Positions 9,139-17,947 are shown, numbered from the stretch's first letter. The stretch is 64,000 bases of DNA from Natrinema sp. HArc-T2 (GCF_041821085.1 NZ_JBGUAZ010000002.1:558001-622000), one strand, 5' to 3'. The notes: generated by a model not told the origin, from the sequence alone. Program-made: numbers and translations.

Positions 9139-11490
9139 ATGGAGGTCGCCGAAGTTCTCCCGGGGTTCGCCGATGCGTTCGCGTTCGAGGAGTTCAACCG
9201 GATGCAACGCGAGGCACTGCCCGCATTACTCGAGTCCGACGAGAATGTGGTCGCGAGCGCGCCGACGGCGTCGGGAAAGACGGCGCTCGCGGAGTTGGCG
9301 ATCTGTAAGGCGCTCGCCGACGGCGGCACGGCGCTGTTTATCGCCCCGATGCGAGCCCTGACGAACGAGAAAGAAGACGACTGGGATCGATTCGAGGACC
9401 TGGATTACTCGGTGTACGTCGTCACCGGCGAGCGCGACCTGAATCCTCGTCGCGCGCGTCGGGCTGATATTCTCGTGATGACCCCCGAAAAGCTCGACTC
9501 GGCGACCCGGAAACACGACTCCCGACGGTACGACTTTGTCACCGATGTCGACGTCTGCGTGATCGACGAGGTCCACCTGCTGGATGCGGATCGCCGGGGC
9601 TCCGTGCTCGAGGTAACGATCTCCCGGCTGCGCCGGCTCTGTGAGCCCCGAATCGTCGCGCTCTCGGCGACGATGCCCAACGTCGGCGATGTCGCGGCGT
9701 GGCTCGACGCGCCCGAGGAGTGTACATTCGAGTTCGGCGAGGAGTACCGCCCTGTCAACCTCAATGCTGGCGTCAAGACCTACACGCACGGCGAGAACTC
9801 TTTCGCGGACAAGTACCGCCGCCTCTACCGGGCGCTCGATCTCGCGGAACCGCACCTCCGGGAGGACGGGCAATCGCTCGTGTTCGTCTCCTCCCGCCAG
9901 GACACCGTCCAGGCCGCAAAGAAGGCCAGAGACGAGATCGCCGAACGCGACATCCCGATGGGTGCACGCGGTGACTACGACTTTCATACCGAATCGAAAG
10001 CCCTCGAGAACGACACCCTTCGAAATTCCGTACTCGACGGTGTGGCTTTCCACCACGCCGGCCTCTCGAAGAACGACCGCGACCTCGTCGAGGAGTGGTT
10101 CAAGGCGGGTCACGTCGAACTCCTCTTTTCGACCTCGACGCTGGCCTGGGGGGTCAACCTGCCCGCGCGTTGCGTCGTGATCCGCGATACGAAACTGCAC
10201 GACCCCCTCGAGGGCGAGATCGACATGAGCTCCCTCGACGTGCTCCAGATGCTCGGGCGCGCGGGGCGTCCGGGCTACGACGACATCGGCTACGGCTGGG
10301 TGGTCTGCGATACGGCGGAGGCCGACAAGTACCGCCGACTGCTCCGCGATGGCAAAGAGATCGAGTCCCGGCTGGCCGAGAGCTTAGCGACCCACCTCAA
10401 CGCCGAGATCGCGATGGGCACGATCACGGATCTCGAGGACGTGATGGACTGGCTCGAGACGACCTTCTACTACGTCCGCGGGCAGTCCAAACCCGACGAC
10501 TACGACTTCCCGAATCTGCGTGAGCGGGTTCGGGACTGTCTCGAGGGGCTGGTCGACCGTGGCTTCGTCGAGACCGGCGAGGACCTCTCGATCGAGGCGA
10601 CGCCGCTTGGCGTGCTCACGTCGAAGTACTATCTCCGGCTCGATACGGCGGCTCATTTCGCTGATCTCTGCGACCGGGCCGAATCGGACGGGCTCGCAGC
10701 CGGCGACATCCTCGAGACGATCGCAACCGCTGAAGAATTCGACTCCGTCTCGGCCCGCCAGGACGAACGCGACGCGATCAACGCGGTGCTGGTCGGCGAG
10801 GAGACCGGCGACCTCGAGGCAGGCCAACGGAAGGTGCTCGCGATCCTCCGAGGTGCAGCCAGTGGCTCGACGCCCGCAGAACTGCGCAGCGACGCCTGGG
10901 TTATCCGACAAAACGCCACGCGGCTCGTCTCGGCGCTCGAGGCGTTTCTCGATCGCTTCGTCGGCCCCCACGCCGCCAACCTCGCGCGGCGAGTCGAGGC
11001 CCGCATCGAGAACGGCGTCGCTGAGGACGCGGTCGGACTCACTGCCATCGACGGCGTCGGCCCGGGTCGCGCGAGCAAGTTAGCGACAGAGGGGCTGTCG
11101 ACCCCCGGCGACGTGGTCGACGCGGGCGTCGCGGGCCTCGTCGACGCGGGTCTCACGGAGGGCGTCGCCGAGGGCGTCTACGAGGGAGCACAGTCGCTGC
11201 CCGCGATCGACCTCGAGTGGGGGCAGTTCCCCGATGCCATCGCGACCGGCGAGAACGAGGTTTGCGAGGTCACGGTCCGCAACGTCGGCGAGCCCGCCCG
11301 CGCCGGCATTCGCGTGACCGTCAATGGGGTCGAGATGACGAGCACGAACACCTACTTGCGCGACACGGAAACCGTCCCGGTGGGCGTCTTCGGTGCCGAC
11401 GCAGACGAACTCGAGTTCACCGTCAGCGTCGCCTTCCCCGAGGAGCCGCTGGTGCCGGTCGAAGCGACCCGGACGGTCGAGGTCCGGTAG
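9139..11490 (+). CDS. Ski2/Hel308-like ATP-dependent helicase
   Basis: 783 residues; superfamily 2 helicase. Motif I is SAPTASGKTALAE (GKT 46-48), motif Ia PMRALTNEK, motif II DEVH at 143-146, motif III SATMP at 176-180. Domain 2 has SSRQDTVQAAK, VAFHHAGLSKNDRDLVE, FSTSTLAWGVNLPA and QMLGRAGRPGYD (motif VI). A winged-helix/ratchet region is followed by a helix-hairpin-helix segment near residues 635-670 (LTAIDGVGPGRASKLATEGL). The C-terminus is a beta-rich Ig/Sec63-like domain (ENEVCEVTVRNVGEPARAGI). Canonical archaeal Hel308 remodels stalled forks; this looks like the second, Hel308-related paralogue of haloarchaea, so the substrate (DNA or RNA) is not certain. ATG 9139 lies 50 nt after the membrane protein gene. 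Confidence 0.9.
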   Translation: MEVAEVLPGFADAFAFEEFNRMQREALPALLESDENVVASAPTASGKTALAELAICKALADGGTALFIAPMRALTNEKEDDWDRFEDLDYSVYVVTGERDLNPRRARRADILVMTPEKLDSATRKHDSRRYDFVTDVDVCVIDEVHLLDADRRGSVLEVTISRLRRLCEPRIVALSATMPNVGDVAAWLDAPEECTFEFGEEYRPVNLNAGVKTYTHGENSFADKYRRLYRALDLAEPHLREDGQSLVFVSSRQDTVQAAKKARDEIAERDIPMGARGDYDFHTESKALENDTLRNSVLDGVAFHHAGLSKNDRDLVEEWFKAGHVELLFSTSTLAWGVNLPARCVVIRDTKLHDPLEGEIDMSSLDVLQMLGRAGRPGYDDIGYGWVVCDTAEADKYRRLLRDGKEIESRLAESLATHLNAEIAMGTITDLEDVMDWLETTFYYVRGQSKPDDYDFPNLRERVRDCLEGLVDRGFVETGEDLSIEATPLGVLTSKYYLRLDTAAHFADLCDRAESDGLAAGDILETIATAEEFDSVSARQDERDAINAVLVGEETGDLEAGQRKVLAILRGAASGSTPAELRSDAWVIRQNATRLVSALEAFLDRFVGPHAANLARRVEARIENGVAEDAVGLTAIDGVGPGRASKLATEGLSTPGDVVDAGVAGLVDAGLTEGVAEGVYEGAQSLPAIDLEWGQFPDAIATGENEVCEVTVRNVGEPARAGIRVTVNGVEMTSTNTYLRDTETVPVGVFGADADELEFTVSVAFPEEPLVPVEATRTVEVR

Positions 11491-11629
11491 CGACGACCCC
11501 TGACGGCGGCTCCGTTACTGCTTCGTAGAAGTCTTCGCATAACTCCAGTGTCGCAATCTGATGAACGGTACGTTCAGGTCAAATACACACCTCTCAAAAC
11601 CCGCTCAGTCAGTATCGTCTCTCGAATGG

Positions 11630-12055
11630 TTATTCTGCCACGTGGGTGTGACAAGCAGCGGTACGAATCGGACACTCCGCAGTATGCGTCACGAATGACG
11701 GGCGATCGTTGCGGATCTCGGCTACAACACCCAGACAGTCTTCATAGTCTGAGGTCGTGAGGCGATTCCAGTTCCCATCCATCTGTCGGACCATCACCGT
11801 CACGGGTGCATCCGGCCAGACGCAATCGAGTGTCACCATGTTTGGGTCCGTCAGAATCTCATGGGTTTCCAGATATGCGACTTCATCAGTATCTTCCCGG
11901 TCTATTCTAACGTCCACCGTGACAGGCTCTCTACGTGGATTTGTCAAATCCAGCCTCTGCAACGTTGCGTATGTCTCTCCACCAAAAGATAGACAGCCTG
12001 CCGTGGCACCCATGCCACCGCTCGAGGCAAGCGCAAGAAACCGGCGTCTCTTCAT
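11630..12055 (-). CDS. Small Tat-type lipoprotein, function unknown
   Basis: 141 residues. The N-terminus MKRRRFLALASSGGMGATAG has an R-R-x-F-L Tat motif and a TAGC lipobox, so the mature protein is probably lipid-anchored at C21. The body is beta-rich (YATLQRLDLTNPRREPVTVD...VAYLETHEI) and has three further cysteines near the C-terminus that could form disulfides or bind metal (EDCLGVV, AECPIRTAACHTH). The design is that of haloarchaeal surface lipoproteins with an Ig-like body. No partner genes are obvious. The 139-bp gap to the helicase 3' end holds nothing I can name. Confidence 0.8.
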   Translation of the reverse strand: MKRRRFLALASSGGMGATAGCLSFGGETYATLQRLDLTNPRREPVTVDVRIDREDTDEVAYLETHEILTDPNMVTLDCVWPDAPVTVMVRQMDGNWNRLTTSDYEDCLGVVAEIRNDRPSFVTHTAECPIRTAACHTHVAE

Positions 12056-12195
12056 ATCACTTCTAAGATATTGACTAATAAATATATTCTGCGATCGATG
12101 GATTCGATCTATTCAGAGATCTACTTATCAGTCAATCCAGTCCAGAGTGCCGTGTAATCTCCCCTGTAGAACGAACGCTGGGATTCCGTTTACTG

Positions 12196-12846
12196 CTACG
12201 TGGTCAACTCGAGCACCCGCTCGCGAAGTTCCGCGGGCGAACCGACGATCACGTCCGCAGCAGAGCGATCGATATCGCCGTGGGCGTCGATCCGGTAGGC
12301 GACGACGGTCATGGCTGCTCGCGCGGCCGCCTCGATCCCGTTTGCCGAGTCCTCGACGGCGACGCAGTCGGCGGCGGGAACGCCGAGTTCGCCCGCGGCG
12401 TACTCGAAGACGTCCGGTTCGGGCTTGCTCGCGGCGTCGATGTCGTCGGCACTGATGACACGGTCGAACGAGTCCTCGAGGGCGAATCGCTCGAGGACCA
12501 TGCCGATCCAGTTGTGGGGTGACGACGAGACGAGCGCCGTCGGCACGCCGCGAGCGTCCAGCTCGGCGAGCAACTCGGGCAGGCCATCGAGGAGGGTGGC
12601 GCGCTCGGTGTAGATCTCCTCGGCAGCCGCATTGAAGCGCTGGATAAACTCCTCGCGGGAGATGGCAGTCCCGTATTCGGACTCGAGGTAGTCGTAGATC
12701 TCGCGGAAATTCATGCCACTCGTCTCGGCGACGGCGACGTTCGCGTCGGGGACAGCGGCCGGCAGGATCTCCTCGCGCTGGAAGTCGACCCAGAAGTCTT
12801 CGCTGTTGACGACGACGCCATCCATATCGAACAGCACAGCAGTCAT
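12196..12846 (-). CDS. HAD-superfamily phosphatase/phosphomutase (IA subfamily)
   Basis: 216 residues from ATG 12846 (MTAVLFDMDGVVVNSEDFWV); the frame continues upstream to 12888 without coding character. The nucleophile motif is DMDG (D7 and D9), motif II is LVSSSPHNW, and motif III/IV is the SKPEPDVFEYA lysine followed by CVAVEDSANGIEAAARA. An alpha-helical cap is inserted after motif I, as in beta-phosphoglucomutase and phosphoglycolate phosphatase relatives. Cap sequence and context do not fix the substrate. Neighbour on the same strand is the DJ-1-family gene, 54 nt upstream of its start. Confidence 0.9.
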   Translation of the reverse strand: MTAVLFDMDGVVVNSEDFWVDFQREEILPAAVPDANVAVAETSGMNFREIYDYLESEYGTAISREEFIQRFNAAAEEIYTERATLLDGLPELLAELDARGVPTALVSSSPHNWIGMVLERFALEDSFDRVISADDIDAASKPEPDVFEYAAGELGVPAADCVAVEDSANGIEAAARAAMTVVAYRIDAHGDIDRSAADVIVGSPAELRERVLELTT

Positions 12847-12900
12847 GTACGCCGGGGTAGTCGACCGGCCCGTATAGCCGTTTGGCACGCAGCAGTGTGG

Positions 12901-13497
12901 TTATCGGACGACCTCGCCGTGTCGTTCGTGTTCCATCTCCGTCTCGACCGCTGTCGCGATCTCTGCGCCGAATTCGCGCTCGAGCACCCACAGCGCCAGA
13001 TCGATCCCCGCGGTAACGCCGCCGGCGGTGAGGACGTCCCCGTCGTCGACGACGCGCGCGTCGACCACGTCCGCGACGTGGGCCTCGAGGTCGTCGACGG
13101 CGACCTGATGAGTCGTCGCCGGCCGTCCCTCGAGGAGACTGGCTTCGGCCAGCACCATCGCGCCGGTACAGACCGAGGCGACAGTTGCGCCAGCGGTAGC
13201 GCAGTCGTCGACCGCCGCCGGCAGGACACCGTCCTCGATAACTGCGTGAACGCCGCGGTCGGCAGTCGTCCAGCCCCCGCCGGGGACGAGCAACAGATCC
13301 GGATCACCGAGCGTCCCATCCGGTTCGACCCGAAGGTCGTGACTCGCCGTTACGAGATCCGTCTCTGCGAGCGTGACCAGTCGCGTCTCGAGGGATGCAC
13401 CGGCCTGGGAACCGTTCTGAAACACTTCGTAGGGACCGATCGCGTCGAGTTCGTCGAAGCCGTCGAACAGCACGATTTCGGCGGTCAGGTCGACCAT
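12901..13497 (-). CDS. DJ-1/PfpI-family protein (class I glutamine-amidotransferase fold)
   Basis: 198 residues from ATG 13497 (MVDLTAEIVLFDGFDELDAI); the frame is open to 13713 but that part is arginine-rich and unlike coding sequence here. The fold signature is VLFDGFDELDAIGPYEVF, the PGGGW turn, and the nucleophile elbow ASVCTGAMVLAEASLL with C110, followed by ATTH. This arrangement matches the DJ-1/PfpI group that includes isonitrile hydratase-like and AraC-fused regulators; here no DNA-binding domain is attached. Possible roles are deglycase, chaperone or small-molecule hydrolase. Same strand and 54 nt from the HAD gene. Confidence 0.88.
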   Translation of the reverse strand: MVDLTAEIVLFDGFDELDAIGPYEVFQNGSQAGASLETRLVTLAETDLVTASHDLRVEPDGTLGDPDLLLVPGGGWTTADRGVHAVIEDGVLPAAVDDCATAGATVASVCTGAMVLAEASLLEGRPATTHQVAVDDLEAHVADVVDARVVDDGDVLTAGGVTAGIDLALWVLEREFGAEIATAVETEMEHERHGEVVR

Positions 13498-13863
13498 ACC
13501 CCATCGTCGACGGTACTGGAGAAAGCCGTTGTGTCCACGCTGGCTCCAGTACCAACTGCACGTCAGTGTCTCCTCGATCGCACGACGGCGACGCGATTGA
13601 TGTGGAAACCGTTTCGGTCGGTACGATAGTGATGCGAGGCGGGTCCGCGAGTCGGCCCGCGATAGCGCGTGCCGCGTCGATTCGCTCGGCGGCGTCGCCA
13701 CGTCCTGGCTCACTGGGTGTCCCGGTGACGCTCCTGTCCGATCCGCGTTGAACGGGCCACAAACCGACGAAAACGTCGGTTAAATGGCTTCAAACTCCCG
13801 AAAAGCGTGTTCACGACGATCCCCCTTCAAGTCGGTCCGGCCACCGAGCATCGGTTGCAAGCT
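13498..13863. other. 366-bp intergenic region with one palindrome
   Basis: No gene is supported here: the open frames are Arg-rich shadows. The one structured feature is a perfect inverted repeat, AACCGACG-AAAA-CGTCGGTT, at 13762-13781, immediately followed by TTAAAT, which could act as the TATA element of the secreted-protein gene at 13864 (TSS near 13810). The palindrome could be a regulator-binding site or a small hairpin; the sequence alone does not decide. Confidence 0.4.
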
Positions 13864-14409
13864 ATGAAACGAACGACGCTCATCGCTGCTGTGTTCGCAG
13901 TACTGATCATGGCGACCGGGTTCGCCGTCGCGGCACCCGGAAACGCACCCGTCGACGTTGACACGGGTGCGGATAGTACCGACGACCACGCGGAGAGCGA
14001 ACCACAGCACGCGACCGACCACGACGATCGACGCGAAAACGCTGCTACCGAACGCAACGGGAACGGTGCCGCTGCCGACGAGCACAACGGGAACGGCGCC
14101 GCCGACGAACGCAACGGTCAGGGACCGAACGTCGATCTCCCAGCTCAGGTTCCCGACCACGTCTCCACGATCCACGACCGGATTTCGTCGTTCCTGAGCG
14201 GTGACCTCGAGACCTCACTCGGCGACGCGATCAGCGAGGTGACGCCGGATGACGAGAACGCAGACGAGAGCGACGAGGCGGGCGACGCCAGCGAAGACGA
14301 GACTGACGACGAGCAGACCGACGACGAGCAGACTGCCGATGAACAGACCAACGACAAGCAGACCGACGACGAACAGACCGAGTCGGACGACACGCAGTCC
14401 GATGCCTAA
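13864..14409 (+). CDS. Secreted acidic protein with TDDEQ low-complexity tail
   Basis: 181 residues from ATG 13864 (MKRTTLIAAVFAVLIMATGF); upstream in-frame sequence to 13807 is discarded because the signal peptide starts here. A Sec-type signal peptide ends near AVAA-PGN. Then comes a very acidic low-complexity region with NGNGAA repeats. A conserved core follows at about 90-125 (NVDLPAQVPDHVSTIHDRIS, then SFLSGDLETSLGDAISEVTP). The tail is built of (T/A)DDEQ repeats. The core matches the small protein at 16293 (DLPEPVPEFVSEILETISDF...LESLGEAVRTLTP), so the two are paralogues. Each is paired with a paralogous 4-TM membrane protein. It ends 10 nt before that partner. Confidence 0.8.
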   Translation: MKRTTLIAAVFAVLIMATGFAVAAPGNAPVDVDTGADSTDDHAESEPQHATDHDDRRENAATERNGNGAAADEHNGNGAADERNGQGPNVDLPAQVPDHVSTIHDRISSFLSGDLETSLGDAISEVTPDDENADESDEAGDASEDETDDEQTDDEQTADEQTNDKQTDDEQTESDDTQSDA

Positions 14410-14419
14410 CTGACACGCC

Positions 14420-14791
14420 ATGCCAACACCAGCGCCGCCGTCGCTTGGCATCGAAGACCGGCTGCTGGCGTTCGCCGTGAGCCTGCTGGTCGGCGGTGTG
14501 GCCCTCCACGTCGGCACCCACGTCGTCGCGGACGCTCGAGACTACGCCCACGCGGTGCTGACCGCGCTGCTCGGCGCGGTCGTCTGGGCCGTCCTCGAGC
14601 CGGTGCCACTGCTCGGCGGGCTGCTGGCGCTGCTCGCGTGGGTCGCGATCGTCAGGTGGCGCTACCGGCTCGGCTGGCTGCGGTCCGCCGGGGTCGGTGT
14701 CGTTGCCTGGACGGCTGCCGTCGTCGTGATTGCGGCCCTCGAGTTGGTCGGCATCGGCTCGGTCTCGGCACTCGGCGTGCCGGGTGCCTGA
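14420..14791 (+). CDS. Small 4-TM membrane protein (module copy 1)
   Basis: 123 residues, mostly hydrophobic: segments at about 12-30 (AFAVSLLVGGVALHVG), 42-62 (AHAVLTALLGAVVWAVLEPV), 63-80 (LLGGLLALLAWVAIV) and 90-115. Signature stretches are DYAHAVLTALLGA, VPLLGGLLALLAWV, RWRYRLGW and the ending GVPGA. All recur in the protein at 15838 (DYSHALVTALLGA, VPLLGPILALIAWI, NWRYPGGW, GVPGM), so the two are clear paralogues. It follows the secreted protein gene by 10 nt and is likely co-transcribed with it. No known function. Confidence 0.8.
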   Translation: MPTPAPPSLGIEDRLLAFAVSLLVGGVALHVGTHVVADARDYAHAVLTALLGAVVWAVLEPVPLLGGLLALLAWVAIVRWRYRLGWLRSAGVGVVAWTAAVVVIAALELVGIGSVSALGVPGA

Positions 14792-15020
14792 ATTGCGTCC
14801 CCGCTGACGCTTCCCTCCACGACACCATTTCTGTCGCCGTATCTGTCCCAACGTGTGACTTCGACCGATCCGTTTTCGAAGCCGCAACTGGTCGGCAGTT
14901 GCTCGATCCGTAGCACACTCAATGCAGGGGGTTTCGACGGAACAAACGGAATCAACGGTCGGAAAATCGGAGTAACTGTCTTCTGGGTATATCTATCGAC
15001 AGTGGTTGTCTCCAGTCGCA

Positions 15021-15749
15021 ATGAATCCAATCGATGCCGTCGGACGACGCGACTATCTCAAGCTAACGAGCGGCGTTGCCGCTGCCAGTACCGTCGGGCT
15101 CAGTGGCTGTCTCGGAGGGAACGGTGGCGACGAGGCCGAAACAGGGACGCTCGGCACGAAGGTTACTGACCAGCCCGGTGATATCGCCGATTTCGACTCC
15201 TGCGTGGTGACGATTCAGGGAATCTGGGTCAAACCATACACCGAGGAGGAGAGTACCGACGAAGACGAGAGTGCTGGAGACGAAGCGAACAGTACCGACA
15301 ACGACAGTGACGACGAAGGCGAGACGGACGTCGACGAGAGCGAAGGCAGAGAGTACCACGAATTCGACGAGCCACAGGAGGCAGACCTCGTCGACCTGCA
15401 GGGCGACAACACGCAGCTGATCGACGAGCGTGAACTGACTGCCCAGGAGTACGAGTTCCTCCAGCTCGATGTCTCCGACGTTGCAGGCAAGCTGAAAGGG
15501 GGCGGCGACGCGGAGGTATCAACGCCCGGAAACGCGCCGTTGCAGTTCACCGAGCGCTTTGAGATTCGACCGGACCAGCGGACCACCTTCGTCGGTGACT
15601 TCACACCCGTTCGCCGGGGACAGCAGGATAGTTATCTCCTGCAGCCGGTCGCCCAGGGAACGCGAGTCGTCTACGAGGACGAGGAGGACGAGGCCAACGA
15701 GACCACCGAAACCAGCAACGATACCAACGGGTCCGAGAACGATGCATGA
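15021..15749 (+). CDS. DUF4382-like Tat lipoprotein
   Basis: 242 residues from ATG 15021 (MNPIDAVGRRDYLKLTSGVA). A TTG at 15006 is in frame, but the TATA-like GGTATATCTA at about 14986-14995 fits a leaderless start at 15021. A Tat motif (GRRDYLKL) precedes the lipobox LSGC, so the mature protein is lipid-anchored. The body carries GTLGTKVTDQPGDIADFDSC and VTIQGIWVKP, typical of the DUF4382 family of secreted beta-sandwich proteins. A roughly 60-residue acidic insertion of S/D/E/T follows, then VDLQGDNTQLIDERELTA and a C-terminal acidic Asn/Thr-rich tail. It sits between the two copies of the duplicated secreted/membrane pair, suggesting a joint cell-surface role. Confidence 0.85.
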   Translation: MNPIDAVGRRDYLKLTSGVAAASTVGLSGCLGGNGGDEAETGTLGTKVTDQPGDIADFDSCVVTIQGIWVKPYTEEESTDEDESAGDEANSTDNDSDDEGETDVDESEGREYHEFDEPQEADLVDLQGDNTQLIDERELTAQEYEFLQLDVSDVAGKLKGGGDAEVSTPGNAPLQFTERFEIRPDQRTTFVGDFTPVRRGQQDSYLLQPVAQGTRVVYEDEEDEANETTETSNDTNGSENDA

Positions 15750-15837
15750 TCACCGTCTCTCTCCGGACGAGCGCACGTCAGGATCGACTCGGCAGCGATA
15801 CCAGAGCTATATCCGCTCTAACGGAGAATAGGTAACG

Positions 15838-16188
15838 ATGGTACCACTCATCGGCCCGCTCGTCGCATTCCTCGTTGCCCTCCTCGTCGGTGGGCTGGCG
15901 ATCTTCGTCAGCGCGAGGATCGTCGTCGACGTCGACGACTATTCACACGCGCTCGTCACGGCCCTCCTCGGTGCGATCGCGTGGGCGATCACGTCGTGGG
16001 TTCCGCTGCTTGGCCCGATACTGGCACTGATCGCCTGGATCTGGGTCATCAACTGGCGGTACCCCGGCGGCTGGGGGACGGCCGCGGCTATCGGGCTCGT
16101 CGCCTGGCTCGCCGCACTCGTCATCCTGTTCGTACTCAACGCCATCTTCCGGCTCGGCGTCGGCGCGTTCGGCGTCCCCGGAATGTAG
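15838..16188 (+). CDS. Small 4-TM membrane protein (module copy 2)
   Basis: 116 residues, paralogue of the protein at 14420 (shared DYxHAxVTALLGA, VPLLGxxLALxAW, WRYxxGW and GVPG ending). Four hydrophobic segments cover most of its length: about 4-25, 38-56, 58-76 and 85-108. A TATA-like GCTATATCC at about 15807-15815 lies 23-30 nt before ATG 15838, so it probably starts a leaderless transcript of its own. In this copy the membrane gene precedes the secreted partner (16293); in copy 1 the order is reversed. Function unknown. Confidence 0.8.
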   Translation: MVPLIGPLVAFLVALLVGGLAIFVSARIVVDVDDYSHALVTALLGAIAWAITSWVPLLGPILALIAWIWVINWRYPGGWGTAAAIGLVAWLAALVILFVLNAIFRLGVGAFGVPGM

Positions 16189-16292
16189 CGGTTTCCGGAC
16201 GCTGAAACCGCTCGATATTCGGCACAAACCGGCTCAAACCGGAGTCACGAACTGACCAGTTGATTGTGGTGACCGTCCGTCGTCCGATCGTG

Positions 16293-16538
16293 ATGCAACG
16301 ACGAACGCTACTCACGATCGCGATCGGACTCACACTCCTCGTCGGTTCGATAGGTACCGTGACGGCACAGCCAGCCGATGGCCCGCCGGACGACCTGCCA
16401 GAACCGGTCCCGGAGTTCGTCTCCGAGATCCTCGAGACGATATCTGACTTCGTTAGCGGGACGCTCGAGTCACTCGGCGAGGCCGTTCGAACACTCACTC
16501 CCGGCGGTGACGCGGTCGAGCCGAACGGTGATGGATAG
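16293..16538 (+). CDS. Small secreted protein (module copy 2)
   Basis: 81 residues from ATG 16293 (MQRRTLLTIAIGLTLLVGSI); the frame is open to 16260, but the signal peptide places the start here. Signal peptide to about TVTAQ. The mature part (PPDDLPEPVPEFVSEILETI, then SDFVSGTLESLGEAVRTLTP) aligns with the core of the protein at 13864 and lacks the long acidic repeats of that copy. It is therefore the minimal form of the family: a short amphipathic helical domain exported from the cell. It follows the membrane partner by 104 nt. Confidence 0.72.
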   Translation: MQRRTLLTIAIGLTLLVGSIGTVTAQPADGPPDDLPEPVPEFVSEILETISDFVSGTLESLGEAVRTLTPGGDAVEPNGDG

Positions 16539-16563
16539 TGAATTAAAATTGACTGGTTTCATA

Positions 16564-16629
16564 CCAAATTTGGCGTATGGGGCCGAAAAAGTACGAGAAA
16601 TCCGGTTCTACGACTTTCGTATGCTTTAA
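16564..16629 (+). promoter_or_regulatory. Promoter of the membrane-anchored regulator gene
   Basis: A perfect 10-bp palindrome CCAAATTTGG lies at 16564-16573, and a TATA-like GCTTTAAGC at about 16621-16629. The TATA element is 25-30 nt before ATG 16654, supporting that codon rather than the in-frame ATG at 16633 and predicting a leaderless mRNA. The palindrome is well placed for an operator upstream of the TATA box; which protein would bind it is unknown, though the gene encodes a winged-helix protein that could be autoregulatory. Confidence 0.4.
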
Positions 16630-16653
16630 GCGATGTGGCAAGTACCGACTCGT

Positions 16654-17784
16654 ATGAACGGTCGCGTCGGCGTGACGGTCGTGGTCGTCGCGGTACTCCT
16701 CACCGGAGCGGGGCCGGTTACCGCCGCTACAGGAGCGACGGATTCCGCACAGGCCCGCTCGAGTCCGTTTGCACTCCAGCAGGACGGGATCGACGCGGAC
16801 GAGGTCCAGATGGATGTCGCGCTCCAGCCGAACGGTACTGCCGAATGGACCCTCGAGTTCTGGGTCCGACTGGACGACAACGAGAGCACGACGGCGTTCG
16901 ATTCGTTGCAGGACGACATCCGGGACGATCCGGAGAATTACACCCAGACCTTCGCTGCGCGGATGAACGAGACAGTCGCCACGGCGAGCAACGCTACGGG
17001 CCGTGAGATGTCCGCTGACGGGTTCGCCGTCGAGACCGAGCGCCAGTCGTTCGCCCGCGAGTACGGCGTCGTCAGGTACACGCTCCGCTGGCACGGGTTC
17101 GCCGCCGTCGAGGGCAACGAACTCCGGGCGGGCGACGCTATCGAGGGGATCTACCTGGACGAGGGCACGCGATTGCTGGTCACGTGGCCCGAGAGCTACG
17201 AGCGAACGTCGGTCACGCCCGATCCAGACGACGACCGCGAGCACGCGGTGATCTGGCGGGGCGGCGAGACCGACTTCGTCTCTGGAGAGCCTCGTATCGT
17301 TGTCACTGCTGGGGGCAGCGGACTCAGTACGACGACGATCGCGGGCGTCGCGGTTGCCGCAGTCGGACTCGGTGCTGTCGGCGCGTGGTGGTACCGCAAC
17401 CGAACGTCGACGGTGGGCCCGCCAGCAGACGGAGATGGGGAGCCGGATCGTACATCCGATCCCGGGTCCAGCCCGGAAACGGCGACGGCGTCAGCAGAGG
17501 CGACCGACGAATCGGCGGGGCCGAGTGCGACCAGCACACCCGATATGGAACTGCTGAGTAACGAAGAGCAGGTCCACCGACTCGTCAGGGACAACGGCGG
17601 TCGGATGAAACAGCAGGCGGTCGTCGAGGAACTCGGCTGGACCGACGCGAAAACCAGCAAGGTGGTCAGTGGCTTGCGCGAGGAGGGAGAACTCGAGTCG
17701 TTCCGTCTCGGTCGCGAGAACGTACTCTCGTTGCCCGACGCGGACGACCCCATGGCGGAACTTGACAGTGACAGCGCAGAATGA
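16654..17784 (+). CDS. Membrane-anchored winged-helix transcriptional regulator with extracytoplasmic sensor
   Basis: 376 residues from ATG 16654 (MNGRVGVTVVVVAVLLTGAG). Signal peptide; extracytoplasmic domain about 45-225 with EVQMDVALQPNGTAEWTLEF and repeated beta strands (DUF7345-like, from memory); one membrane span near 228-248 (TTIAGVAVAAVGLGAVGAWW). A Ser/Thr/Asp-rich linker leads to a cytoplasmic winged helix at about 300-365: LLSNEEQVHRLVRDNGGRMK, VVEELGWTDAKTSKVVSGL, LESFRLGRENVLSLP. The topology is that of haloarchaeal one-component membrane regulators, which sense something outside and bind DNA inside. The neighbouring surface-protein modules are plausible targets; the signal is unknown. 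Confidence 0.85.
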   Translation: MNGRVGVTVVVVAVLLTGAGPVTAATGATDSAQARSSPFALQQDGIDADEVQMDVALQPNGTAEWTLEFWVRLDDNESTTAFDSLQDDIRDDPENYTQTFAARMNETVATASNATGREMSADGFAVETERQSFAREYGVVRYTLRWHGFAAVEGNELRAGDAIEGIYLDEGTRLLVTWPESYERTSVTPDPDDDREHAVIWRGGETDFVSGEPRIVVTAGGSGLSTTTIAGVAVAAVGLGAVGAWWYRNRTSTVGPPADGDGEPDRTSDPGSSPETATASAEATDESAGPSATSTPDMELLSNEEQVHRLVRDNGGRMKQQAVVEELGWTDAKTSKVVSGLREEGELESFRLGRENVLSLPDADDPMAELDSDSAE

Positions 17785-17947
17785 CACGAACACGCTACGC
17801 GAACCGACCGACGAGCACGCCACGGCCACGCTCGTCGAAATCGACGGACAGCATCGGGTCGAAAACGGCGTTGAACGACGTTAATTGTCGTTGAACCCAC
17901 GTCATCGTCTCGAGTGTATATCACTACGCGAATACGACCAACGAGCA

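Noticed and set aside
13498-13863. Open frames of about 120-150 codons between the DJ-1 gene and the secreted protein
   Set aside because: Arg/Ser/Thr-rich, overlapping the DJ-1 gene antisense, no start context and no domain.
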